In this document: piece by piece, positions 1 to 6,027 of the stretch
Numbering within the stretch: the first letter of the stretch is position 1
How the letters are laid out: the number at the start of each line of letters is the position of its first letter
Source: Halobacteriales archaeon QS_4_66_20
GTDB taxonomy: Archaea > Halobacteriota > Halobacteria > Halobacteriales > Haloarculaceae
NCBI GenBank assembly: GCA_003021015.1
Contig: PXRK01000049.1
Location: 1-42,589, forward strand
DNA length: 42,589 nt
Reading direction: 5' to 3'
Notes under the pieces: generated by a model
Databases searched by the model: none
Seen by the model: the letters and a program-made list of their open reading frames with translations, nothing else
Told to the model about the DNA's origin: nothing
Program-made: the position numbers and the translations under genes

Positions 1-19
1 TGATGTTCCCAACAGAAAA

Positions 20-122
20 CGCCGCCGCCAGGACTCGAACCTGGGACAACCACGTATCTGCGGTACGCAGAGACACTACGTACCATAACAGCGTGGTGCT
101 CTACCATCTGAGCTACGGCGGC
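20..122 (-). tRNA. tRNA-Asn (GUU) with a 30-nt intron
   Basis: On the minus strand the sequence folds as a full cloverleaf: acceptor GCCGCCG (116-122) pairs with CGGCGGC (21-27), and the D-stem, T-stem/loop (TTCGAGT) and anticodon stem CCACG/CGTGG are all present. The anticodon is GTT at 87-89. An intron at 56-85 lies after position 37, the canonical archaeal site. Exon/intron sequence forms a textbook bulge-helix-bulge: a 4-bp helix CTGT/GCAG, 3-nt bulges TAT and ATA, and an outer 6-bp intron stem GGTACG/CGTACC. The discriminator is G at 20. CCA is not encoded; a T-run follows on the minus strand, which could end transcription. Confidence 0.95.
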
Positions 123-146
123 TCGCACTCCACGATAGTCGGATCG

Positions 147-154
147 GTTAAATA
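147..154 (-). promoter_or_regulatory. TATA box (box A) of the tRNA-Asn gene
   Basis: TATTTAAC on the minus strand lies about 25-32 bases upstream of the tRNA 5' end, the spacing expected of an archaeal box A when transcription starts a few bases before the tRNA. Seen directly; the function is inferred from spacing and composition. Confidence 0.6.
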
Positions 155-214
155 GGCGTTACGCTTCCGTCCCGCACCGACACGCTTTCACGTACCTGCC
201 GGCAATCGGTGGGT

Positions 215-1618
215 ATGAGCGACGAGTTCGACGCAGTTACCGCGCGGATCTGCGACCGCGTCGAGCCCGACCCCGCCGAGCGCGAGGCACTCGACGCCGC
301 CGTCGAACGACTGGTCAGCCGCGTCGAGGACGCCGTTGCTGACCTCCCCGTGGAGACGGAGATCGTCCTCGCGGGCTCGACCGCCCGCGACACCTGGCTG
401 GCCGGCGATCGTGACGTCGACCTGTTCGTCTGTTTCCCCCCGGAACTCGACCGCGACCGGCTGGAGTCCTACGGCCTGCAGATCGGTCACGAAGCCCTCC
501 CGGAGAGCCACGAGGAGTACGCCGAGCATCCCTACGTCGTCGGCGACTTCGATGGGTTCCAGGTGGATCTGGTGCCCTGCTACGCCGTCGAGGACGCGAC
601 CGAGATTCAGTCGGCGGTCGACCGCACCCCGTTTCACACCCGCTACGTCGCCGAGCGCCTGACGCCCGACCTCGCGGGCGACGTCCGGGTCTGCAAGCAG
701 CTGTTCGAGGCCATCGGCATCTACGGCAGCGATCTCCGCACGAAGGGGTTTTCGGGCTTTCTGGTCGAACTGCTTGTACTCGACCACGGCGGCTTCCGGC
801 CGCTGGTCGCAGCCGCTGCCGACTGGCAGCCGCCGGTCCGGATCGACCCCGCGGAGCACGGCCGGGCGACGTTCGACGACCCGCTTGTGGTGATCGACCC
901 GACCGACCCCGGGCGCAACGTCGCAGCGGTGCTCTCGGCGGCGAACCTCGCGCGGGCCCAGCACTTTGCCCGCGAACTGCTCGCCGACCCCCGCGAGGGG
1001 CTGTTCGAACCCGACCCGCCCGACCCGCTCGCGCCCGCGGCCGTCCGCGAAGCGTTCGAGAATCGAACAACGACGCCGGTCGCGGTCCGCTTCGAGGCGC
1101 CGGACGTCGTGGAGGACCAGCTGTGGCCCCAGCTCGACCGCTCGGAGGCGGGGATCGCTGACGAACTCGACCGGCGGGGGTTCGATGTGTTCCGCAGCGA
1201 TGCCTTCGCCGAGGACGGGGGCGGGGGGCGCGATGTCGGGAACGCGGACGGCAGAGACGCAGTGCTTCTGTTCGAACTCGCGGTGGCCGAGCGCCCGCGC
1301 GTCGAGCGCCACAGCGGCCCGCCGGTCGGCGTCCGCGAGCACGCCGAGCGCTTCTACGAGGCATACGCCGACGACAGCGACACTTGCGGCCCGTTCGTCG
1401 ACGGCGACCGGTACGTCGTCGAGCGCGAGCGCGAGTACGCGACCGCCACCGAGTTCCTCGACAGCGACGCGATCTTCGACGTGGCCCTGGGCGCGCACGT
1501 CGAGACGGCGCTGGAGGAGGGCTACGACCTGCTGGTCGACGACGACGTGGCGACGCTGGCCGACCCCTTCGGCCGGGAACTCGCCCGATTTCTGAATCCG
1601 GACGTTTGTGGGCCGTGA
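215..1618 (+). CDS. cca: CCA-adding enzyme (archaeal tRNA nucleotidyltransferase)
   Basis: This enzyme adds CCA to tRNA 3' ends without a nucleic-acid template. The nucleotidyltransferase motif is visible at about residues 53-72 (AGSTARDTWLAGDRDVDLFV), with the catalytic D-x-D pair, and the conserved VDLVPCYAV strand carrying the third acidic residue follows near residue 120. Length (467 aa) fits archaeal class I enzymes. An in-frame GTG at 209 is two codons upstream; the ATG at 215 is chosen because MSDEFDAV is the usual type of haloarchaeal start. It is divergent from tRNA-Asn, which itself lacks an encoded CCA and so is a substrate. The identification is secure; only the start is slightly uncertain. 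Confidence 0.95.
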   Translation: MSDEFDAVTARICDRVEPDPAEREALDAAVERLVSRVEDAVADLPVETEIVLAGSTARDTWLAGDRDVDLFVCFPPELDRDRLESYGLQIGHEALPESHEEYAEHPYVVGDFDGFQVDLVPCYAVEDATEIQSAVDRTPFHTRYVAERLTPDLAGDVRVCKQLFEAIGIYGSDLRTKGFSGFLVELLVLDHGGFRPLVAAAADWQPPVRIDPAEHGRATFDDPLVVIDPTDPGRNVAAVLSAANLARAQHFARELLADPREGLFEPDPPDPLAPAAVREAFENRTTTPVAVRFEAPDVVEDQLWPQLDRSEAGIADELDRRGFDVFRSDAFAEDGGGGRDVGNADGRDAVLLFELAVAERPRVERHSGPPVGVREHAERFYEAYADDSDTCGPFVDGDRYVVEREREYATATEFLDSDAIFDVALGAHVETALEEGYDLLVDDDVATLADPFGRELARFLNPDVCGP

Positions 1619-1645
1619 ATTCCGGAGCTGATTTCCGACGCCTAT

Positions 1646-1692
1646 CTATGGTCTACATCCCATAGACTTACGATGATGGGGTGCATACCATA
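1646..1692. promoter_or_regulatory. Inverted repeats upstream of the toxin/antitoxin pair (candidate operator)
   Basis: CTATGG (1646-1651) and CCATAG (1660-1665) form a perfect 6-bp inverted repeat, and the arm TATGGT (1647-1652) pairs again with ACCATA (1687-1692), 8 bases before the ATG at 1701. Repeated palindromic arms in front of a toxin/antitoxin operon are typical of autoregulation by the DNA-binding antitoxin. Binding is inferred. Confidence 0.45.
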
Positions 1693-1700
1693 AAGTAGAG

Positions 1701-1976
1701 ATGGCGAACGAGGTCATCGAAAATGTTGAGGACCGCGTCGGGGACCAGGTCATCCGACGGAAGATCATCAAAACTAATGATACGCAGTACCCGAGCGGGT
1801 TCCGCTACGCGCTACACTACGGCTATACCGATGGCCGCGGCGTCATCGTCCGGTACGATAACGAGAACGAAACGCCAGGACGGCACGAGCGCCACACGAG
1901 CGAGGGCGTCGAGTCTATCGACTTCCCTGGAATGCTGGCGCTTCGGGATCGGTTCATGAACGAAATCGACTACTAA
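1701..1976 (+). CDS. TumE-like (DUF6516) toxin-family protein
   Basis: A 91-residue acidic/basic mixed protein. The pattern VIVRYDNEN followed by a spaced RHERHTSEGVESIDF and a terminal DRFMNEI is what I recognise from the TumE/DUF6516 toxin family, small proteins paired with a DNA-binding antitoxin. It lies 2 bases before the next ORF, a wHTH protein of the HVO_A0114 type, so the pair reads as toxin first, antitoxin second. The promoter region holds inverted repeats. Alternative: a non-toxic small protein co-transcribed with a regulator. Family assignment is from sequence pattern recall, not a search. Confidence 0.65.
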   Translation: MANEVIENVEDRVGDQVIRRKIIKTNDTQYPSGFRYALHYGYTDGRGVIVRYDNENETPGRHERHTSEGVESIDFPGMLALRDRFMNEIDY

Positions 1977-1978
1977 AA

Positions 1979-2404
1979 ATGACAGAAAACACCCTAAAGA
2001 TCACGTTCGGTGAGGCAGAGGAGATTCGCAAGAACGCTCGCGAGCGCCTGCGCCGCGCCGAGGCGGCCGTCGACGGCGAAGCGATCGAACAGGATGTTCA
2101 GTTCCGCCTCAACTTCGAGACGTTCGCCGACGTCGAGCAGCTCATGCGATCGTCGAATCTGGAGTTGCTCAAAGCAATCGTCGACGAGGACCCTGAGAGT
2201 ATCCGACAGACAGCCGACGCCGTCGGCCGGGACTACAAGGAGGTCCATCGGAACCTCAGCGAACTCGAGTCGCTGGGCGTCATCGAGCTCATCGAGGTAG
2301 GCGGGAGTAAACGACCGAGCCTTCGAGCCGGAGCCGAGAACATCGAGTTCTCGTTCCGGTTCCCGCCGCAGGCCGATGGTGAGTCAGCCGGTCTGTCGGC
2401 CTGA
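1979..2404 (+). CDS. HVO_A0114-type winged-helix DNA-binding protein (putative antitoxin)
   Basis: A 141-residue protein. Residues about 50-105 form a winged helix-turn-helix (LLKAIVDEDPESIRQTADAV, then a recognition-helix segment DYKEVHRNLSELESLGVIEL). The N-terminus (LKITFGEAEEIRKNARERL) matches the small haloarchaeal regulators that accompany TumE-type proteins. The start follows the upstream stop by 2 bases, so translation is probably coupled. Likely role: antitoxin and autorepressor acting on the inverted repeats at 1646-1692. The role is inferred from context; the wHTH fold is clear. Confidence 0.75.
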   Translation: MTENTLKITFGEAEEIRKNARERLRRAEAAVDGEAIEQDVQFRLNFETFADVEQLMRSSNLELLKAIVDEDPESIRQTADAVGRDYKEVHRNLSELESLGVIELIEVGGSKRPSLRAGAENIEFSFRFPPQADGESAGLSA

Positions 2405-2446
2405 CGTCCCTTCTCCGGCTGTACAAAGTTCGGTGTCACGGTCTCT

Positions 2447-2559
2447 TATACACCCGGACGTGATTTGTCTACGATATCTCGACGCAGATCGGGACTGTCA
2501 GGGTCGATACTCGTAGATATCGTGCCCTGACGTGTCACAGAGTCACGTCCGGGTGTATA
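2447..2559. mobile_element. Small terminal-inverted-repeat element (MITE-like), copy 1
   Basis: A 113-bp unit bounded by a perfect 17-bp inverted repeat: TATACACCCGGACGTGA (2447-2463) and its complement (2543-2559). Inside are two further inverted pairs: ACGATATCT (2471-2479) with AGATATCGT (2515-2523), and GTCAGGG (2497-2503) with CCCTGAC (2525-2531). It has no coding capacity. Related ends occur at 3613-3770 and 33771-33881. It abuts the TGA stop codon of the neighbouring ROK gene. It could instead be a large structured terminator, but the dispersed copies favour a mobile unit. Confidence 0.65.
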
Positions 2560-3540
2560 TCACTCCGTTTCTGCTGGTCTTGGACCGCCTGCTTTCGCGC
2601 CACTCCCGTCAGTGATCGCGCTCGCCAGCGCCCCCTTCACGACGACGTCGTCGCCGAGCGTCGTCAGCTGGACGTCCGGGACGTTCGTCATCACGAGCGA
2701 CGGGAGCCGGTCGCGCAGGCGGTCGACGATCAGCCCGGGGTTGTTCAGCGCGACGGCGCCGCCGATGTAGATGATCATCGGCGCGTACGCGTGGACGAGC
2801 GTGGCGACCCCCTGGGCGTTCCAGGTGCCGACGCGTTCGAGCACCCGGTCCGCGAACGTGTCCTCGCCTGCGAGCCCGAACACGTCCCTCGCATCGAATT
2901 CGTCGCTCCCCAGCGGGAGCGCCGTCTCCTCGCCGCCGTGGAGCCGTTCGGCGTACTCTGGGATATTCGACCCCGAACAGTACGCCTCCCAGTGGCCACG
3001 CTTCCCGCAGCCACAGCGCATCTCGCGCTCGGGATCGACCGTCATGTGGCCGACCTCGCCCGCGTTGCCGTCCCACCCCGAGAGGACGCAGCCGTCGACG
3101 ATGACGCCGGCCCCGATCCCCGAGGAGATGGTGAGATAGATCATGTTGTCGGGGTTGTGCTCGGCGTAGAAGCGCTCGCCGATCACGCCCGCGTTCGCGT
3201 CGTTGTGCAGCGAGACGGGGCCGCTGATCAGGTTCTCGATCGGCCCCGTCAGCGGGATGACGTCGATGCTGTCGGGGAGATTCGCCGGATCGCGAACCAC
3301 ACCGTCGCGCTTGTCAAGCGGGCCAATCGACCCGACGCCCGCGGCATCGATCTCGATCGGGTCGACCCCCGCGTCGGCACACGCGTCCCGGATCGCACCG
3401 AGGACAGCCTCGGTGACCTCGATCCCGGAGTCACCACGCGGCGTCGACCGTTTCTCGACGCCGTGGACGGTGCCGTGTCGGTCGCCGACGACTGCCCGCA
3501 CGTTCGTCGCACCGAGGTCGACGCCAGCGTACCACGCCAT
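2560..3540 (-). CDS. ROK-family sugar kinase (glucokinase-like)
   Basis: A predicted cytoplasmic ATP-dependent sugar kinase/ROK protein of 326 aa. It shows the N-terminal phosphate-binding loop GVDLGATNVRAVVGD, the catalytic-base segment HNDANAGVIGERF, the glycine-rich ISSGIGAGVIVDG, and the ROK zinc motif CGCGKRGHWEAYCSG with the E/H context GEVGHMTVDP. There is no N-terminal HTH, so it is an enzyme rather than an Xyl/NagC-type repressor. The ATG at 3540 is chosen over the in-frame upstream start at 3597 because MAWYAGVDLG places the ATP loop at the normal position. Its stop codon directly touches the element at 2447-2559, and a second related element lies upstream of its start. Confidence 0.9.
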   Translation of the reverse strand: MAWYAGVDLGATNVRAVVGDRHGTVHGVEKRSTPRGDSGIEVTEAVLGAIRDACADAGVDPIEIDAAGVGSIGPLDKRDGVVRDPANLPDSIDVIPLTGPIENLISGPVSLHNDANAGVIGERFYAEHNPDNMIYLTISSGIGAGVIVDGCVLSGWDGNAGEVGHMTVDPEREMRCGCGKRGHWEAYCSGSNIPEYAERLHGGEETALPLGSDEFDARDVFGLAGEDTFADRVLERVGTWNAQGVATLVHAYAPMIIYIGGAVALNNPGLIVDRLRDRLPSLVMTNVPDVQLTTLGDDVVVKGALASAITDGSGAKAGGPRPAETE

Positions 3541-3612
3541 GCTTGAGCCAAGCCCTACCGAACATAAGTACCGTGTGGATTCGATCCCGATCGGCATTGC
3601 ACAGTCATCTCC

Positions 3613-3770
3613 TATACACCCGGATATTCCTCAGACGCCAGTTTCGGGATGTGAAACCGCCGCTACTGCAACGTGGTGCCGAAAATAATCAAAACAATCA
3701 GTATCAGCACGATTCCGCGCGGTGGAAATCTCCACGTACTCACGTCCGACAGATCACGTCCGGGTGTATA
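3613..3770. mobile_element. Small terminal-inverted-repeat element, copy 2
   Basis: TATACACCCGGA at 3613-3624 pairs with TCCGGGTGTATA at 3759-3770, giving a 158-bp unit with the same outer termini as the element at 2447-2559. Near the right end, two related terminal motifs stand in tandem: TCACGTCCGACAG (about 3740-3752) and TCACGTCCGGGTGTATA (3754-3770). This suggests a nested or rearranged copy of both end variants. The inner sequence (AT-richer, around 3680-3720) is not obviously shared with copy 1. Confidence 0.55.
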
Positions 3771-3789
3771 TGACGGACCCGGAGCGCAA

Positions 3790-3927
3790 TCAGCTACTCG
3801 ACGGCGCCTCGTCGAGTTCGGCGTTCGGCGCACAGGCGATGCATTTCTCGACGGTGTCGGAGTTGTCGCCGAAGACGCGTGCGAACTGAACGGTGACGTG
3901 CTCGCCGCAGTTTCTGCAGACAGGCAT
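3790..3927 (-). CDS. Small zinc-ribbon protein (DUF7563-like, 45 aa)
   Basis: A 45-codon ORF on the minus strand begins ATG at 3927 and ends TGA at 3790-3792. It translates to a protein with CxxC near the N-terminus (PVCRNCGEHV) and CIAC near residue 30, i.e. two cysteine pairs about 22 residues apart, and an acidic C-terminal tail. This is the architecture of the many tiny haloarchaeal zinc-finger proteins; the pattern NCGEHVTVQFARVFGDNSD is typical of the DUF7563 group. Specific function is unknown; such proteins are thought to bind nucleic acid or protein. Too short for most ORF cut-offs. Confidence 0.8.
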   Translation of the reverse strand: MPVCRNCGEHVTVQFARVFGDNSDTVEKCIACAPNAELDEAPSSS

Positions 3928-4184
3928 GCCAGAGCCACGGGACCCCGGCGCCCTTGTTATACGGGTTCAACCCCGGGAGTAGGATGCTGTTATGGAGACG
4001 TGTGGACCGTTCCCGCCCTCGAACTCGCTGAAAGCGACCGTTTCCGGAGTAGCCTAGACTCTCGGCACGTTCGGTAACGTCCTCATTACAATTTTGCGGG
4101 CCCGGGTGGGTGTGGTATGCACCAACGCGGATCGGCCGAAAGCCCTCACGCAGCGCGGGCCGCGACAGCGACAGGAGGAGCGCA

Positions 4185-4625
4185 GTGAGTGAATCCTCGA
4201 ACGAGGGCGAGGAGATTGCAGCCGAGCAGGGCCTGGAATCGTTGCTGGCGGAGTACGACGGGAGCAGCGACCTGTTCGAGCAGGCTGGGCGGGTGCCGCT
4301 GGAGGTCATGTTCGAGGCGCTGGCCGATCCGGGCCGGCGCTACGTCCTCACGTACGTGCTTTTGGAAGACGAGTACGTCTCGCTGTCTGAGCTCGTCGAT
4401 TACGTCGTCCGAATCCGGGAGAAACCGGACTCACAGGGTCGGTTCCGGGGGCAACTGGTGACCGACCTCGTCCAGCAACACCTCCCGCTGCTTGACGAAG
4501 CAGGCCTGATCGACTACCGGATCGAACGGCAGTTCATCGGCCCGAGCGAGAAGACCCGAACTGCGCTGCCGTACCTCGAACTGGCGCTGACGCAGGTCAG
4601 TGCGACCGAGATAGAAGACGAGTGA
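4185..4625 (+). CDS. Haloarchaeal HTH-type protein (DUF7344-like)
   Basis: A 146-residue acidic protein. Its core MFEALADPGRRYVLTYVLLEDEYVSLSELVDYV is the winged-helix pattern of the DUF7344 group (a short helix, an R-R-x-x-L motif, a variable spacer, then the recognition helix), followed by LVTDLVQQHLPLLDEAGLIDY, the usual HTH wing with chain dimer residues. The GTG at 4185 is chosen because AGGAGG lies 6 bases upstream; an ATG at 4110 would add a very basic, atypical leader. Probably a DNA-binding regulator of unknown target. Convergent with the next gene. Confidence 0.7.
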   Translation: MSESSNEGEEIAAEQGLESLLAEYDGSSDLFEQAGRVPLEVMFEALADPGRRYVLTYVLLEDEYVSLSELVDYVVRIREKPDSQGRFRGQLVTDLVQQHLPLLDEAGLIDYRIERQFIGPSEKTRTALPYLELALTQVSATEIEDE

Positions 4626-4640
4626 ACCCGCTGCAGCTGG

Positions 4641-5036
4641 TCAGTCCGCAGTTTCCTCGGCGTCCGCGACGACGATTGGCTGGCCCCCTCTGGTCTCGGA
4701 CACCGTCGAGAGATACTCGTACGGAGTGATTACTTCGCCGCCGTCACGGTGAGGCAACACGGTGCTGGTCTTGCCCCCGACGCGACACACCACGGTCGCC
4801 GTCGGCGGCACGACGAACTCGTACTGCTGGTCGGTGAGTGAGGAGTTCACAGTGTGTTCTTCGAGACAGAGTGAGACGCTGGCGTCGGCTGCCCAGGCCC
4901 GCCACCGTTCGATCTCCTCGAGACGGTCCCTGGTTACCGTACTTTTTACGGCGGGCGCCAAAATCGTTCGGCTCGCGGCACTGTGGCCGCTGCGGAAACA
5001 AAGCTTACTAACGCTGGTTCGCCGTACTCCCGGCAC
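4641..5036 (-). CDS. Hypothetical protein, start uncertain
   Basis: The open frame is 131 codons. The part from about residue 34 on (VTRDRLEEIERWRAWAAD, then a strand-rich QQYEFVVPPTATVVCRVGG region) has normal acidic haloarchaeal composition, whereas the first ~33 residues are basic, cysteine/serine-rich and overlap the promoter of the divergent gene. The true start is therefore probably internal; the only alternative start codon I see is TTG at 4961. No family is recognised. Ends 15 bases from the convergent gene. Confidence 0.45.
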   Translation of the reverse strand: MPGVRRTSVSKLCFRSGHSAASRTILAPAVKSTVTRDRLEEIERWRAWAADASVSLCLEEHTVNSSLTDQQYEFVVPPTATVVCRVGGKTSTVLPHRDGGEVITPYEYLSTVSETRGGQPIVVADAEETAD

Positions 5037-5038
5037 CC

Positions 5039-5869
5039 ATGAGTGTACACAGCGACTGGGGCGACTGGCTGGCGCGGGCGATCGCGGCCGCAGACCCCGA
5101 GGGGGTCGCGTGCTGGTATCTCGGCTGTAACGGGATCGCGCTCACGAGCGCGGGCGGGACAACGGTGTTCATCGACCCGTACCTTGGCACCGGCGACCCG
5201 CCGCGGACGGTCCGGATGATCCCGGTCCCCTTCGAACCGGGTGACGTGCAGGCCGCCGACGCCGTGCTCGCGACCCACGAACACACCGACCACGTCCACG
5301 GGCCGAGCCAGGCGCCGATCGTCGCCGACACCGACGCGTCGTTCTACGGGCCCGGCGCCAGCGTCGACGTCGTCCACGAGGAGGAGTGGGTCGACCGGTG
5401 GGGCGTCGCCGCAGACGACGTCGAGATGATCGAGGAGGGCGATACGTTCGCGGTCGGTGACCTGGAGATCACGGTCGGCCCCGCGAACGATCCCGACGCC
5501 GAGCAACCGGTGTCGTACGTGATCGAACACGACGCCGGCACGTTCGTTCACGGCGGCGACGCGCGGCCGGGCGCGTTCGGCGCGATCGGCGAGCAGTTCG
5601 ACGTCGATGTGGCCGTCCTGGCGTTCGGGACGGTCGGGATGCTCCCGGAGAAGGCGACGGGCGAGCCGACGGAGACGAAGTGGTACAACGACGAGAACAT
5701 GCTGATCGAGGCCGCGGGCGAACTGGGGGTCGACCGGCTGGTGCCCACCCACTGGGACATGTGGCGCGGGCTGACGGCGGATCCGACGGCCCTGCACCAC
5801 CACGCGAGCAGCTTCGAGCACCCTCGCGAGCTGGAGATCGTCGAGATCGGCGACAGGTTCGATCTGTGA
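5039..5869 (+). CDS. MBL-fold metal-dependent hydrolase (UlaG-like)
   Basis: A 276-residue metallo-beta-lactamase-fold protein, predicted cytoplasmic. The N-terminal strand region (GIALTSAGGTTVFIDPYLG) is followed by the metal motif THEHTDHVHGP (H-x-H-x-D-H) near residue 80, a later HGGDARPG segment near residue 178 carrying the bridging Asp, and PTHWDMW near residue 240 with the last His. This order is that of UlaG-type (L-ascorbate-6-phosphate lactonase-like) hydrolases, but the substrate cannot be read from sequence. A TTACTA box lies about 31 bases upstream of the ATG. Confidence 0.85.
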   Translation: MSVHSDWGDWLARAIAAADPEGVACWYLGCNGIALTSAGGTTVFIDPYLGTGDPPRTVRMIPVPFEPGDVQAADAVLATHEHTDHVHGPSQAPIVADTDASFYGPGASVDVVHEEEWVDRWGVAADDVEMIEEGDTFAVGDLEITVGPANDPDAEQPVSYVIEHDAGTFVHGGDARPGAFGAIGEQFDVDVAVLAFGTVGMLPEKATGEPTETKWYNDENMLIEAAGELGVDRLVPTHWDMWRGLTADPTALHHHASSFEHPRELEIVEIGDRFDL

Positions 5870-5885
5870 GACGGTCTCTCGGAGC

Positions 5886-5955
5886 GACCCGGTAAACTCT
5901 TCGAGCGGCGTCCCGCGACCCGGTAAACTCTTCGAGCTGCATCCCGCGACCCGGA
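5886..5955. repeat. 31-bp tandem duplication
   Basis: Two adjacent 31-bp units (5886-5916 and 5917-5947), each starting GACCCGGTAAACTCTTCGAG, differ at only two positions, and the first bases of a third unit follow. It lies just after the MBL-fold gene. Probably replication slippage; no function seen. Confidence 0.8.
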
Positions 5956-5965
5956 CCCACTGTTC

Positions 5966-5990
5966 ATACTGTCGGGCGTGACTCTGTGGA
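5966..5990. repeat. Solitary end of the small inverted-repeat element family
   Basis: ATACTGTCGGGCGTGACTCT, continued by GTGG, closely matches the complement of the right end of the element at 33771-33881. I find no partner end within about 150 bases, so this is probably a remnant. Confidence 0.4.
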
Positions 5991-6027
5991 CTGGCAAGAC
6001 ACGCAAACCGGCGTATTCAGACGTATA

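Noticed and set aside
188-1498. Long minus-strand frame over cca
   Set aside because: Mirror frame of a clearly identified gene; composition is that of antisense GC-rich haloarchaeal DNA.
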